A stretch of DNA of 64,000 nt from Polaribacter gangjinensis (GTDB taxonomy: Bacteria > Bacteroidota > Bacteroidia > Flavobacteriales > Flavobacteriaceae). Where the stretch lies: the NCBI RefSeq assembly GCF_038024125.1, contig NZ_CP150662.1, positions 327,501 through 391,500 on the forward strand, written 5' to 3'. Numbering within the stretch: position 1 is the stretch's first letter; each line of letters opens with the position of its first letter. Shown here in pieces: positions 23,949 to 33,790 of this stretch. A model generated the notes under the pieces. That model saw nothing but the letters and a program-made list of their open reading frames with translations, made no database searches and had not been told where the DNA came from. The position numbers and the translations under genes are program-made.

Positions 23949-25238
23949 ATGAAAACAATCTCATATATCATAGTACTATTTTTGATAATAGTGAGCTGTT
24001 CAAAACAAACAAAACAGCAAATTACCAATCCAAAAGACTATGCTAATTATTTAAAAGTTACTGAAAATGTTTCGCTAAAAAATGCCCAAGAAGAATTAGA
24101 ATTTTGGTCAGCAAAACTTTCAACAACTCCCAATCAATATCCTTATTTACAAAAAATTGCAGCTGCAAACACTCAGTTGTTTTCCATCACAGGAAATATT
24201 GAGTATTTAAAAGAAGCTGAAAATAATCTTTTACAAGCAAACGAAAAAACCAATTATGACAATGCTGGTTATTTGCGCAGTTTGGCAAGAAATTATGTTT
24301 CACAACACCGTTTCAAAGAGGCGTTAAGCTTATTATTGAAAGCAGAACAAAATGGTGAAAATCGTCAATTGACAGAATTTCAACTGATTGATGTGTATTT
24401 AGAATTGGGAAACATCAAAAAAGCAGAAGAATATTTATCCAACGTAAAAGACTTTAATAGTTTCGAATATTTAATCCGAATTTCAAAATTTAGTGATGCC
24501 ATTGGAAACTTAGACAGTGCCATCAATTATTTAGAAAAAGCCTTGAAAAAGATTGAAAACTCTAACAAATCTGACTTGTTAGAATGGACATACACTAATT
24601 TGGGCGATTATTATGGTCATGCTGGTAGATTGCAAGATTCATATCAGTCGTATTTAAAAGCCTTAGCAATAAATCCAACCAATAGTTATGCAAAAAAAGG
24701 AATCGCTTGGATTATTTTTTCACATGAAAAAAATCCGGCAAAATCCTTGGATATTTTAGCAGCTATAGAACAAGAAACCATGGCACCTGATCTTCATTTA
24801 CTAAAAGCGGAAATCGCAGAATATTCGGGGAATTTTGCAGAAAAAGAACAACAAATCAAACAGTATTTTACAGCAGTAAATAATGAAAAATACGGTGCCA
24901 TGTATGCAAAATACAATGTTGTATTATTAGCAGATGATAAAACTAAGGTAAAAGAAGCTATAGAAATTGCAAAAAAAGAAGTATTAGAGCGTCCAACAGC
25001 ACAATCTTATGACTTACTGGCATGGGCTTATTTTAAAAATGGTGATGTTAAAAAAGCGTTAAGTATCACAGAAAAACAGGTTATTCCCCATACTTTTGAA
25101 CCAGAATTATTATTTCATGCAGTACAAATTTTAAAAGCAAACAACAAAAATAAAGAAGCTGATTTATTAGTAGCTGATTTAAAAGAAAGTAGCTTTGAAT
25201 TAGGCCCAAATACTGCTAAAATATTAACCAAACTATAA
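23949..25238 (+). CDS. TPR-repeat lipoprotein
   Basis: 429 residues from the ATG at 23949, which gives a good lipoprotein signal (MKTISYIIVLFLIIVSCSK, lipid Cys17). The rest is a solenoid of about eight tetratricopeptide-like repeats, for example around residues 210-260 (YTNLGDYYGHAGRLQDSYQS) and 355-390 (AQSYDLLAWAYFKNGDVKKA). TPR proteins mediate protein contacts. It precedes the TonB-dependent receptor by 9 bases and probably works with it or with the DUF4331 proteins at the outer membrane. An in-frame start at 23901 is less likely. Confidence 0.83.
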   Translation: MKTISYIIVLFLIIVSCSKQTKQQITNPKDYANYLKVTENVSLKNAQEELEFWSAKLSTTPNQYPYLQKIAAANTQLFSITGNIEYLKEAENNLLQANEKTNYDNAGYLRSLARNYVSQHRFKEALSLLLKAEQNGENRQLTEFQLIDVYLELGNIKKAEEYLSNVKDFNSFEYLIRISKFSDAIGNLDSAINYLEKALKKIENSNKSDLLEWTYTNLGDYYGHAGRLQDSYQSYLKALAINPTNSYAKKGIAWIIFSHEKNPAKSLDILAAIEQETMAPDLHLLKAEIAEYSGNFAEKEQQIKQYFTAVNNEKYGAMYAKYNVVLLADDKTKVKEAIEIAKKEVLERPTAQSYDLLAWAYFKNGDVKKALSITEKQVIPHTFEPELLFHAVQILKANNKNKEADLLVADLKESSFELGPNTAKILTKL

Positions 25239-25247
25239 TCAAACAAA

Positions 25248-27476
25248 ATGAAAAAAAGAATTTTAATTTTTGCCTTATTTATAAGCACATTTTCGGCAAT
25301 TGCGCAACAACTCAAAGGACGTGTTTTAGATGTGATGAATCAACCTATTGAAAATGCGTATGTTTTCAATTCAAACACGAATTCACATACGCATACTGAC
25401 AGCAATGGAAATTTTATTTTAGACAAAACAGTTACTGGAAATCAATTAGAAATTGGCATTTTAGGCTTTAAAAAAGCTGTCATTACTATTACTGCAACTC
25501 AATTGCAAGAAGGGATCAACATCAAATTAGAAACCAATATTTTTCAGTTGGATGAATTTATTATCGGAAAAGAAAAAGATGCTTTAAAAACCATTGCTCG
25601 AGTTGATTTGCAATTGAATCCTGTAAATAATTCTCAAGAAATTTTACGTAAAGTTCCTGGATTATTCATCGGTCAACACGCAGGAGGTGGAAAAGCAGAA
25701 CAGATTTTTTTGCGTGGTTTTGATATTGATCATGGAACAGATATCACGCTCTCTGTAGACGGAATGCCTATCAATATGGTTTCACACGCTCATGGTCAAG
25801 GATATAGTGATTTGCATTTTATCATCCCAGAAACGATTCAAAAAATCGATTTTGGTAAAGGACCTTATTATGCCAATCAAGGTGATTTTAATACTGCTGG
25901 ATATGTAAGTTTTGATACTAAAAATAGCCTTCCAACAAATACAGTTTCACTTGGATATGGAGATTTCAACTCTTTTAGAACCTTAGGAATGTTCAATTTA
26001 CTGAATCACAACAGCAAAGATGATGCTTATGTTGCAGTGGAATATATAGAAACAGATGGCCCTTTTGAGTCGCCACAAAATTTCAATAGATTGAACTTAT
26101 TTGCCAAATACAATACCTATTTGAATGGTTCAGACAAGTTGACTTTTACCACTTCGCATTTTACAAGCAGATGGGATGCATCAGGACAAATTCCGCAAAG
26201 AGCTGTTGATAATGGCATGATTTCGCGATTTGGAGCGATTGATGATACTGAAGGAGGTACAACTTCTCGTTCAAATATCAATGTACAATTGCAAAAAACG
26301 TTGACTGACAATTCGTTTATGAAAGCAAATGCTTTTTATAGCAATTACAATTTCGAATTGTTTTCCAACTTTACATTTTTTCTAGAAAATCCTGTGGATG
26401 GTGATCAAATCAAACAATTTGAAGAGCGTGACATTTTCGGAATGAACGTGCAGTTTACCGATATTTTAGACAATGGAAAAACAGAAACTACCATCAATAA
26501 AGGAATTGGTTTTCGATTTGATAATAGCAACGCAAATCAATTGGCAAGTACTAAAAACAGAACGGAAATCTTGCAAAACGTTCAGTTAGGAGATATTCAA
26601 CAAACCAACGCCTATGTATTTTACAATGCCACTTTTGAGTTAGGAAAATTTAAAATTGCACCCGCTTTGCGTTTTGATTATTTTAAGTTTTTATACAATG
26701 ATGCATTGAGTTCGAATTACGAAACCTTGTCAAATACAAAATCAATCGTAAATCCAAAATTGAACTTTTTTTATACACCAAATGATAATATTCAGTGGTT
26801 TTTAAAATCAGGAATTGGTTTTCACTCCAATGATGCGAGAGTCGTTTTACAACAAGATGCGGATAAAATTTTACCAAGAGCTTATGGTTTAGATTTCGGA
26901 AATATATGGAAACCAACAAAAAATTTGGTCATCAATACTGCAGCTTGGTATTTATTTTCAGAAGAAGAATTTGTATATGTTGGTGATGCAGGAATTGTAG
27001 AACCCTCAGGAAAATCAGAACGTTTTGGATTGGATTTAGGTTTGCGTTATCAATTGACAGACAATTTATTTTTCACTTCAGATGCAACTGTAACTAGAGC
27101 TAGAAGTTTAGAAGCCATTTCAGGAGAAGACTTTATTCCGTTAGCACCTAATTTTACGTTGGCTGGTGGACTTTCTATGACAAAAATGGGAAATTTTTCA
27201 GGAAGTTTCAATTACCGTTATTTGGGTGATAGACCAGCAAATGAAGACAATAGCATTGTAGCAAAAGGCTATTTTGTAAGTGATATCAACATTAATTACC
27301 ATGTAAAAAATACCACTTTTGGCTTTGCCATAGAAAATCTTTTCAATGTAGCTTGGAACGAAACACAGTTTGCTACAGAATCAAGATTACAAAACGAAGT
27401 CAACTCAGTAGAAGAAATTCATTTTACACCAGGAACACCATTTTTTGCAAAACTATCTGTAGTTTATCAATTTTAA
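25248..27476 (+). CDS. TonB-dependent outer-membrane receptor
   Basis: 742 residues. Signal peptide 1-19 (ending ISTFSAIAQ), a CarboxypepD-regulatory-like domain (about 20-100, GRVLDVMNQPIENAYVF), the plug (about 110-225, with VPGLFIGQHAGGGKAEQIFLR) and a 22-strand barrel ending in an aromatic residue (FAKLSVVYQF). Several His-rich stretches in the plug and N-terminal domain (NSHTHTD, SHAHGQG) hint at metal or chelate uptake, but the substrate is not determined. It is the last gene of the DUF4331 run and is followed by a strong terminator. Confidence 0.9.
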   Translation: MKKRILIFALFISTFSAIAQQLKGRVLDVMNQPIENAYVFNSNTNSHTHTDSNGNFILDKTVTGNQLEIGILGFKKAVITITATQLQEGINIKLETNIFQLDEFIIGKEKDALKTIARVDLQLNPVNNSQEILRKVPGLFIGQHAGGGKAEQIFLRGFDIDHGTDITLSVDGMPINMVSHAHGQGYSDLHFIIPETIQKIDFGKGPYYANQGDFNTAGYVSFDTKNSLPTNTVSLGYGDFNSFRTLGMFNLLNHNSKDDAYVAVEYIETDGPFESPQNFNRLNLFAKYNTYLNGSDKLTFTTSHFTSRWDASGQIPQRAVDNGMISRFGAIDDTEGGTTSRSNINVQLQKTLTDNSFMKANAFYSNYNFELFSNFTFFLENPVDGDQIKQFEERDIFGMNVQFTDILDNGKTETTINKGIGFRFDNSNANQLASTKNRTEILQNVQLGDIQQTNAYVFYNATFELGKFKIAPALRFDYFKFLYNDALSSNYETLSNTKSIVNPKLNFFYTPNDNIQWFLKSGIGFHSNDARVVLQQDADKILPRAYGLDFGNIWKPTKNLVINTAAWYLFSEEEFVYVGDAGIVEPSGKSERFGLDLGLRYQLTDNLFFTSDATVTRARSLEAISGEDFIPLAPNFTLAGGLSMTKMGNFSGSFNYRYLGDRPANEDNSIVAKGYFVSDININYHVKNTTFGFAIENLFNVAWNETQFATESRLQNEVNSVEEIHFTPGTPFFAKLSVVYQF

Positions 27477-27517
27477 CATATAAAAAATAATCATTGTTTG
27501 ATTAGTTTTGGTTGGGT

Positions 27518-27557
27518 GAAACGTCTGTTACAATCTTGTAACAGGCGTTTCTGTTTT
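27518..27557 (+). terminator. Rho-independent terminator of the DUF4331-TonB receptor run
   Basis: A 15-base stem (27518-27532 with 27537-27551), one G-U pair and a 4-base loop, followed by TGTTTT. The stem includes CTGTTACA/TGTAACAG. Confidence 0.9.
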
Positions 27558-27597
27558 ATATGTTTTAAAGTAGGAGAGAGGTAGGTTTTTAAAAAAA

Positions 27598-28746
27598 TTA
27601 TTCAAATCCTACATACTCAACAATTTCTAGACCATAGCCAATCATACCCACTCTTTTGGTTTGTGGAGAATTGGAAATTAATTTTAGTTTGCTGATGTTT
27701 AAATCGTGTAATATTTGTGCACCAATTCCAAAATCTCTTTGATCCATAGCAATTGCAGGTGCTTTTAGTTCGCCTTTCGCTTGATTTTCTTTAACGATTC
27801 CCAATCTTTTTAATAAGTTTGATGATTGGTTTTGTTGATTGATAAATAAAATAGCGCCTTTTTCAGCATCATTGATAACCTGAAACATTTTGTCTAGTTT
27901 TTTATCAGCATCATTGGTAAGTGTCCCTAAAATATCATTATTTACTAGGGTTGAATTGATTCTCGTCAAAACAGCTTCATCAGATTTCCAAGAACCTTTG
28001 GTCAGTGCCAAATGAACTTGTTGGTTAGTGGTTTGTTCGTAAGCTCTCAAACGAAAAGTGCCAAAACGAGTTTTAAATTCAAAATCTTCTTTCTTTTCTA
28101 TCAAAGAATCATGTTCCATTCTGTAAGCAACCAAATCTTCAATTGAAACAATTTTGATGTCGAACTTTTTAGCCACTTCAAGCAACTGTGGTAATCGTGC
28201 CATTGTACCATCTTCATTCATGATTTCTACGATAACTCCTGCTGGTTGCAAGCCTGCCAAACGTGCAAAATCAATTGCAGCTTCTGTATGACCGGTTCTT
28301 CTTAAAACCCCACCTTCTTTGGCTCGTAATGGAAAAATATGTCCAGGTCTTGCCAAATCAAAAGGTTTGGTATCTTTATCTATCAACGCTTTAATTGTCA
28401 ACGCTCTGTCAGATGCAGAAATTCCGGTAGTAACTCCTTTTCCACGCAAATCAACAGAAATGGTAAATGCAGTTTCCATTGGATCTGTATTGTTGCTTAC
28501 CATCATGCCCAATTCCAATTCTTTGCAACGATTTTCAGTTAAAGGAGCACAAATCAATCCTCTACCATAAGTCGCCATAAAGTTGATCATTTCTGGAGTT
28601 ACTTTTTCTGCAGCGGCTAAAAAGTCTCCTTCATTTTCACGATTTTCATCATCAACCACAATAATTACTTTTCCATCTCTGATGTCATTGATTGCTTCTT
28701 CAATGCTGTGTAATTGGCTCGTTTTTGTGCTATATTTTGGTGTCAT
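27598..28746 (-). CDS. ribB: 3,4-dihydroxy-2-butanone-4-phosphate synthase with degenerate GTP cyclohydrolase II half
   Basis: 382 residues in RibBA layout. The RibB half is intact: DDENRENEGDF (residues 32-42) with metal-binding Glu, RRTGHTEAAIDFARLAG near 150-166. The C-terminal GTP cyclohydrolase II half (about 205-382) has the fold (RFGTFRLRAYE) but has lost the three zinc cysteines: the place of HSECLTGD...RCDCG reads INSTLVNND...TNDAD, and the catalytic EGRG stretch is NQSS. Only the RibB reaction of riboflavin synthesis is therefore expected. Its start overlaps the LptF/G stop by one base. Confidence 0.9.
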   Translation of the reverse strand: MTPKYSTKTSQLHSIEEAINDIRDGKVIIVVDDENRENEGDFLAAAEKVTPEMINFMATYGRGLICAPLTENRCKELELGMMVSNNTDPMETAFTISVDLRGKGVTTGISASDRALTIKALIDKDTKPFDLARPGHIFPLRAKEGGVLRRTGHTEAAIDFARLAGLQPAGVIVEIMNEDGTMARLPQLLEVAKKFDIKIVSIEDLVAYRMEHDSLIEKKEDFEFKTRFGTFRLRAYEQTTNQQVHLALTKGSWKSDEAVLTRINSTLVNNDILGTLTNDADKKLDKMFQVINDAEKGAILFINQQNQSSNLLKRLGIVKENQAKGELKAPAIAMDQRDFGIGAQILHDLNISKLKLISNSPQTKRVGMIGYGLEIVEYVGFE

Positions 28747-30191
28747 TATTGCTTTTTTGAAGGGATATATTTTTTAAAAAATCCTGTAATGGGTTGTAAA
28801 AAAGTGTCAATATTAAAAATACCTTTGTCTTTGGTAGCTCTGTTTGTAAGTAAAATTGCAATCGGAATCATGATGATTGCAGAAATCCACGATCCTAAAA
28901 ATGCGGTAATCGAACTGTTTTCTGCCAATCCTTTTCCGAAAGTATTTGAAAAGTGATAGGTTACATAAACAGCTATGGCTAGAATCATAGGCATTCCAAA
29001 ACCTCCTTTTCGTACAATTGACCCTAAAGGAGCACCTATAAAAAACAAAATCACACAAGATAAAGACAAAGCGACTCTGTTATAATATTCAGTTTCGTAT
29101 AGATTTAAAACTTTTCTTTTGAATTTTAAAATCTCTGTATTGTTGGTAATTGTACTCAACAATCTATTTGTTTTGGCAACAGCGGCATTCAAAATCACAA
29201 TTTTTTCGGTCAATTCAAAATTGTCTAAAGTTTGTTTCGCTAATTTGTTATTTTGAAGAGAATCAGGGATTTGTATCAATTCTTTAGCATCTGTAGAGGC
29301 AAAAATATTATTCGCTCTTAGTTGCATATCTTCATCATAGGTATATTTTAATTTAGGAACGGTATCTTTCAATTCTTCTAAACGAAACATCATAGGACTT
29401 CCAGTGTTGTTGATAGAATCTAACTTTCCATCATCTAAAATATCACCCACATCAATATTAAATTCATACTCTTTAAAAGTGGCGCTTGAAGCAGCCATTT
29501 TACTTCTTTTGGCAGGAGTTCTTGCAGATTTTACATGCTCTTCGTAAAAGTTTCCATTGTTTAAAACCAACGTTATGTATCTGCTACCTTCTTTAGAAAG
29601 CACTTTTCCTTTTTCGGCTGTAATTACTTTTTGATTTCCTCTGCCACCTCTTAAGTCATAAATCAAAACGTTTTTTAACAAATTTTCTTCTGCTCCATAT
29701 TTTTCATCGAATTTTATTTGATATCCAGGAATATCTGCATTAAAACTACCAGGAATTAAAGACATGGCAGGTTTTTTCATTTTGATGTTAAGGTATAAAT
29801 TTGCTTGTTTTAACTTTGCATACGGAAATACGTTGTTCAAAAAAAAGAAATTGGCAATGCTTAATAAAATAGCCAAAATTGCTATAGGTCTTACCAAACG
29901 TTGTAATGAAACTCCAGCCGATTTTGCAGCAGCAAATTCATAGTTTTCTCCCAAATTCCCCATTGCCATGATCGAAGAGAGAAGCACTCCAATTGGCAAA
30001 GCTTGAGGAATAATCATTAAAGTTGTGTAGTATAAAAACTTTAGGATAAAGCCAATACTAACGCCTTTACCTGCAATGTTTTCAAAAGCTTGCCACAGCA
30101 ATTGCATAACCAAAACAAAAAGCACGATGAGAAATGTCGCTATAAAAGGAACTAAGAAACTTTTAAGGATGTATCTGTCTAAAATTTTCAT
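28746..30191 (-). CDS. LptF/LptG family LPS export permease
   Basis: 481 residues from the ATG at 30191 (MKILDRYILKSFLVPF), the family's usual start; an in-frame ATG at 30200 adds three residues. Three membrane segments at each end (about 13-105 and 375-460) flank a periplasmic beta-jellyroll. The family motif GAPLGSIVRKGGFGMP lies in the last third. With LptB, LptC and its partner permease it extracts LPS from the inner membrane. The order ftsK-lolA-lptFG-ribB suggests an envelope-related operon. Whether it is LptF or LptG is not settled. Confidence 0.88.
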   Translation of the reverse strand: MKILDRYILKSFLVPFIATFLIVLFVLVMQLLWQAFENIAGKGVSIGFILKFLYYTTLMIIPQALPIGVLLSSIMAMGNLGENYEFAAAKSAGVSLQRLVRPIAILAILLSIANFFFLNNVFPYAKLKQANLYLNIKMKKPAMSLIPGSFNADIPGYQIKFDEKYGAEENLLKNVLIYDLRGGRGNQKVITAEKGKVLSKEGSRYITLVLNNGNFYEEHVKSARTPAKRSKMAASSATFKEYEFNIDVGDILDDGKLDSINNTGSPMMFRLEELKDTVPKLKYTYDEDMQLRANNIFASTDAKELIQIPDSLQNNKLAKQTLDNFELTEKIVILNAAVAKTNRLLSTITNNTEILKFKRKVLNLYETEYYNRVALSLSCVILFFIGAPLGSIVRKGGFGMPMILAIAVYVTYHFSNTFGKGLAENSSITAFLGSWISAIIMIPIAILLTNRATKDKGIFNIDTFLQPITGFFKKYIPSKKQ

Positions 30192-30253
30192 CGAGCACAA
30201 AAATAGTTTCTTTCTTGGTAGAATGCTATTAATTAACTGTTAATTGAAAACAA

Positions 30254-30928
30254 CTAATCAATAGTATATTTTTTAGCTAAGTATTTTTGTTTGTCAAAGG
30301 TAAAAAATGAATCGCTCAATACTTCATTACTTTTAAATTTAGTGATGGTAAAGGTTGTTTTAGATCCATTTGAACCTGTTTGGATAAGATTGTAAATATG
30401 CTTCGTTTTCGCGTCAATACCCAATTCAACTTTTACAATTTCTGATGAGCTATCAATTGGAAAAAGACTAACAAATTGAATGTTTCTTCCATTGATATTT
30501 TGCAATTTACCCATTTTAAATTGGTAACCTTCTTTGTAAAATGTAAATAATTTTGAGGGATAAATGAATCCGTCATCAGCATCTAAATCTCCTTTGGTGA
30601 TGGCGATTTCTTTTTCATCGTGATTGATTACATGTAGTTTTTTACCATCATATAAAAAAGTGTTTCCCAAGTATTCTAATTGATATTTTTCTCCAGATAT
30701 TACAATTTCTCCTCTAATTGGTGGTTCATCACCATATTTTATACCTGCATCTTCATTTACCAACGTTTGGCTAAAATCGATAAACATGTTTTTGTAGGCT
30801 GACATTTTCGTTGAAACCTCATCTAACAATGCTTTTGCTTCTTTTGAATTTTGAGAAAATACAACATTACCTGTCAATAAAAAGACGCAAAGCATCCCCA
30901 TTTTAATCATACTATTCATTTCTTTCAT
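30254..30928 (-). CDS. lolA: Outer-membrane lipoprotein carrier protein LolA family
   Basis: 224 residues. Signal peptide ends VVFSQ; the mature protein starts with the LolA helix (KEAKALLDEVSTKMSAYKNM) and continues with the curved sheet, including FSQTLVNEDAG, GEIVISGEKYQLEYLG and FLYDGKKLHVINHDEKEI. LolA ferries lipoproteins across the periplasm. It overlaps the end of ftsK by 17 bases if the first ATG is used; the ATG at 30910 (MIKMG), one base after the ftsK stop, gives a more ordinary signal peptide and may be the true start. Confidence 0.87.
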   Translation of the reverse strand: MKEMNSMIKMGMLCVFLLTGNVVFSQNSKEAKALLDEVSTKMSAYKNMFIDFSQTLVNEDAGIKYGDEPPIRGEIVISGEKYQLEYLGNTFLYDGKKLHVINHDEKEIAITKGDLDADDGFIYPSKLFTFYKEGYQFKMGKLQNINGRNIQFVSLFPIDSSSEIVKVELGIDAKTKHIYNLIQTGSNGSKTTFTITKFKSNEVLSDSFFTFDKQKYLAKKYTID

Positions 30929-33371
30929 TTTCTAATAATTGTTCTAAGCTTGTAAAGTCAGAGATCAATACTTGTCTGGCTTTGCTACCTTCAAAAGGAC
31001 CCACAATACCAGCAGCTTCTAATTGATCTATTAATCTTCCAGCTCTATTGTATCCTAATTTTAATTTTCTTTGTAAAAGTGAGGCTGAGCCTTGTTGAGC
31101 AGTAATGATAATTTCTGCTGCTTCTCTAAATAATTTATCTCTGTCTTCGATATTATTATCAAGAGTTGTGCCACCTTCTTCACCAATAAATTCTGGCAGT
31201 TGATAGGCTTGCGCATACGCTTTTTGTGACCCAATATAATCTGTTATCTTTTCAACTTCGGGTGTGTCAACAAAAGCACACTGAATTCGAATCAATTCAT
31301 TTCCAGCAGAATACAACATGTCTCCACGTCCAATTAACTGATCAGCACCTGGTGCATCTAAAATGGTTCTTGAATCAATTTTAGAGGTAACTCTAAACGC
31401 AATTCTCGATGGAAAGTTGGCTTTGATGATCCCTGTAATTACGTTTACAGAGGGTCTTTGCGTAGCAACAATTAAATGAATTCCGATAGCTCTAGCTAAT
31501 TGAGCCAAACGTGCAATGGGCGTTTCAACCTCTTTTCCTGCAGTCATGATCAAATCAGCAAACTCATCAATTACCAATACTATATAAGGTAAAAATTGAT
31601 GACCTTCATTCGGATTCAATTTACGTTTTTTAAACTTTTCATTGTATTCTTTGATGTTGCGCACCATGGCAGCTTTCAACAAATCATAACGATTGTCCAT
31701 CTCAATACACAATGAATTTAACGTATTGATAACCTTGTGAGTATCCGTAATAATTGCTTCTTCAGTGTCTGGTAATTTTGCCAAATAATGACGCTCAATT
31801 TTATTGAATAAAGTAAGTTCTACTTTTTTAGGATCAACCAAAACAAATTTTACTTCTGCAGGATGTTTTTTATACAAAAGCGATGTCAATACAGCATTCA
31901 ATCCAACTGATTTTCCTTGTCCAGTAGCACCTGCCATCAACAAGTGAGGCATTTTTGCCAAATCAACTACAAAAGTTTCATTAGAAATTGTTTTTCCTAA
32001 GGCAATTGGCAATTCCATCTGAGATTCTTGGAATTTTTTGGATGAAATCGCAGAATGCATAGAAACTACTGTTGGTCTTTTATTAGGAACTTCAATACCA
32101 ATAGTTCCTTTTCCTGGAATTGGCGCAATGATACGAATGCCTAAAGCAGCTAATGAAAGGGCAATATCATCTTCTAAATTTTTAATTTTTGAAATTCGGA
32201 TTCCTGCATCAGGTACAATTTCATATAGGGTAATGGTTGGCCCAACTGTTGCTTTAATTTCGGAAATTCCAATTCCGTAATTTTTAAGCGTTTCAACAAT
32301 GTTATTCTTGTTGGCTTCCAATTCATCAGGATCAATTGAAATACTTTCGTTGTATTGTCTGAGTAAATTGAAGGTTGGAAAACGAAAGTTTGACAATTCT
32401 AATGTTGGATCAAATTCACCAAAGTCTTTTAAAAGTTTGTCTGATAAATTTTCAACTTCATGTTCTTCTTCTTCAACTTTTTCTATATCAATTGCAACAT
32501 CATTGGAAATTAAGGAAGGTTCAATGTTTACATCATCTTCAGTTTCATCTTCATCTAAAGTTACAGGAATATCAGCAACATGCTTTTTTGAGAAATCTGA
32601 AAAACTAGAAATAGTTGGTTTTAGATTTTCTAAAGGTCTTTCAAAAGTGGATTTCTCTTTGTTATCAAAAATAATGGTATTGGAAACAGGAGCTTCTTCT
32701 TTGATTGGCTCTTGCAAAGACGCTTCAAAAGCTTGCTTTTCAAGTGCAGCCTCTTTTTGAAGTCTGCGCTCTTCGCGTTTTATTTTTAAATTTTCTATAT
32801 AATCATCAAATGTAACTTTATATCGTACAATTAAATAGCTGATAAATAAGAAAATAAGGGCGATAATTAAACCTGTTTTTCCAATAAACGTTTGTAAATA
32901 TTCATTGATTTCAACTCCTACAACTCCAGATAAAATGGCAAAATCATCTGGTAAAAAACCCAAAGTAACTGAAATCCAAATCATGGAAATCAATCCCCAA
33001 TTCCAAGAAATAATCACTTTAGAAAATGGTTTTTTTAACAGAATTGCATATCCTGTGTACAATAATTTATAGGTGATGATAAACGCAGCAATTCCAAAAC
33101 CTTTGTAAATAAAAAAATGGCTCAGGTTTGCGCCAACCTTTCCTAACAGGTTTTTGGCAATAACTTCTCTATTGAAAAATTGTTGTAAAGTACTTTGGTC
33201 TTCTTGCCAATTAAAAAAGAAAGAAATAAATGAAGAAATTAAAAAAACAGCAAATAAGATAAAAAAAATAGCAAGCATGGTAGTTGTTTGCCTTGATTTT
33301 AAAAATGCAAATACTGATTTTTTTTCAGTATTTGCTACTGTTTTTTGTGTATTCGTTTTTTCTTTAGCCAT
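30912..33371 (-). CDS. ftsK: DNA translocase FtsK
   Basis: 819 residues. Four or five N-terminal membrane segments (about 30-195), a charged linker rich in Glu (about 200-330), then the motor: FtsK alpha domain, Walker A GATGQGKSVG near residue 480, Walker B with DEFADLI near 590, ATQRPSVNVITG, and the gamma winged helix at the C-terminus (LQRKLKLGYNRAGRLIDQLE) that reads KOPS-like sites. It pumps chromosomes through the division septum. It starts 36 bases after dgkA on the same strand. Confidence 0.96.
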   Translation of the reverse strand: MAKEKTNTQKTVANTEKKSVFAFLKSRQTTTMLAIFFILFAVFLISSFISFFFNWQEDQSTLQQFFNREVIAKNLLGKVGANLSHFFIYKGFGIAAFIITYKLLYTGYAILLKKPFSKVIISWNWGLISMIWISVTLGFLPDDFAILSGVVGVEINEYLQTFIGKTGLIIALIFLFISYLIVRYKVTFDDYIENLKIKREERRLQKEAALEKQAFEASLQEPIKEEAPVSNTIIFDNKEKSTFERPLENLKPTISSFSDFSKKHVADIPVTLDEDETEDDVNIEPSLISNDVAIDIEKVEEEEHEVENLSDKLLKDFGEFDPTLELSNFRFPTFNLLRQYNESISIDPDELEANKNNIVETLKNYGIGISEIKATVGPTITLYEIVPDAGIRISKIKNLEDDIALSLAALGIRIIAPIPGKGTIGIEVPNKRPTVVSMHSAISSKKFQESQMELPIALGKTISNETFVVDLAKMPHLLMAGATGQGKSVGLNAVLTSLLYKKHPAEVKFVLVDPKKVELTLFNKIERHYLAKLPDTEEAIITDTHKVINTLNSLCIEMDNRYDLLKAAMVRNIKEYNEKFKKRKLNPNEGHQFLPYIVLVIDEFADLIMTAGKEVETPIARLAQLARAIGIHLIVATQRPSVNVITGIIKANFPSRIAFRVTSKIDSRTILDAPGADQLIGRGDMLYSAGNELIRIQCAFVDTPEVEKITDYIGSQKAYAQAYQLPEFIGEEGGTTLDNNIEDRDKLFREAAEIIITAQQGSASLLQRKLKLGYNRAGRLIDQLEAAGIVGPFEGSKARQVLISDFTSLEQLLENERNE

Positions 33372-33406
33372 TGAAAGTTAATCTAATAAATAAGATAACT
33401 AGTTCC

Positions 33407-33787
33407 TTAAAATAAAGCGATAACTCTAGGAACGTAAATAATTCCACAAATAACAATTGCTGCAAAAGCAGCAAAACTTGGTGCGCCAGCAGCAACGTCT
33501 TTAATAACTTCTATTTGCTTATGGTATTCAGGATTTACAAAGTCAGCTATTTTTTCAATAGCAGTATTGGCGGATTCAGCAACTAAAACCATTCCAATCA
33601 CCAAGGTTTGCATCATCCATTCTGTGGATGAAATCCCGAAGTAAAAACCTAAAATGGTAACTAAAACTCCAAAAGACAATTGAACTTTTACACTATCTTC
33701 TGTAGTAATTAAAATCCAAGTACCTCTTAAAGCATACTTTATACTTTTAAGCCTTCCAACTAAAAAACTATCATTAGGATCTATCAT
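33407..33787 (-). CDS. dgkA: Diacylglycerol kinase (DgkA family)
   Basis: 126 residues with three membrane helices. The conserved ESANTAIEKIADFV (about 72-85) and KDVAAGA (about 97-103) are family active-site and helix motifs. The enzyme phosphorylates diacylglycerol or undecaprenol in the inner membrane; in Gram-negatives diacylglycerol is expected, but the undecaprenol option is not excluded. Only 3 bases separate it from tpx upstream. Confidence 0.9.
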   Translation of the reverse strand: MIDPNDSFLVGRLKSIKYALRGTWILITTEDSVKVQLSFGVLVTILGFYFGISSTEWMMQTLVIGMVLVAESANTAIEKIADFVNPEYHKQIEVIKDVAAGAPSFAAFAAIVICGIIYVPRVIALF

Positions 33788-33790
33788 TCT

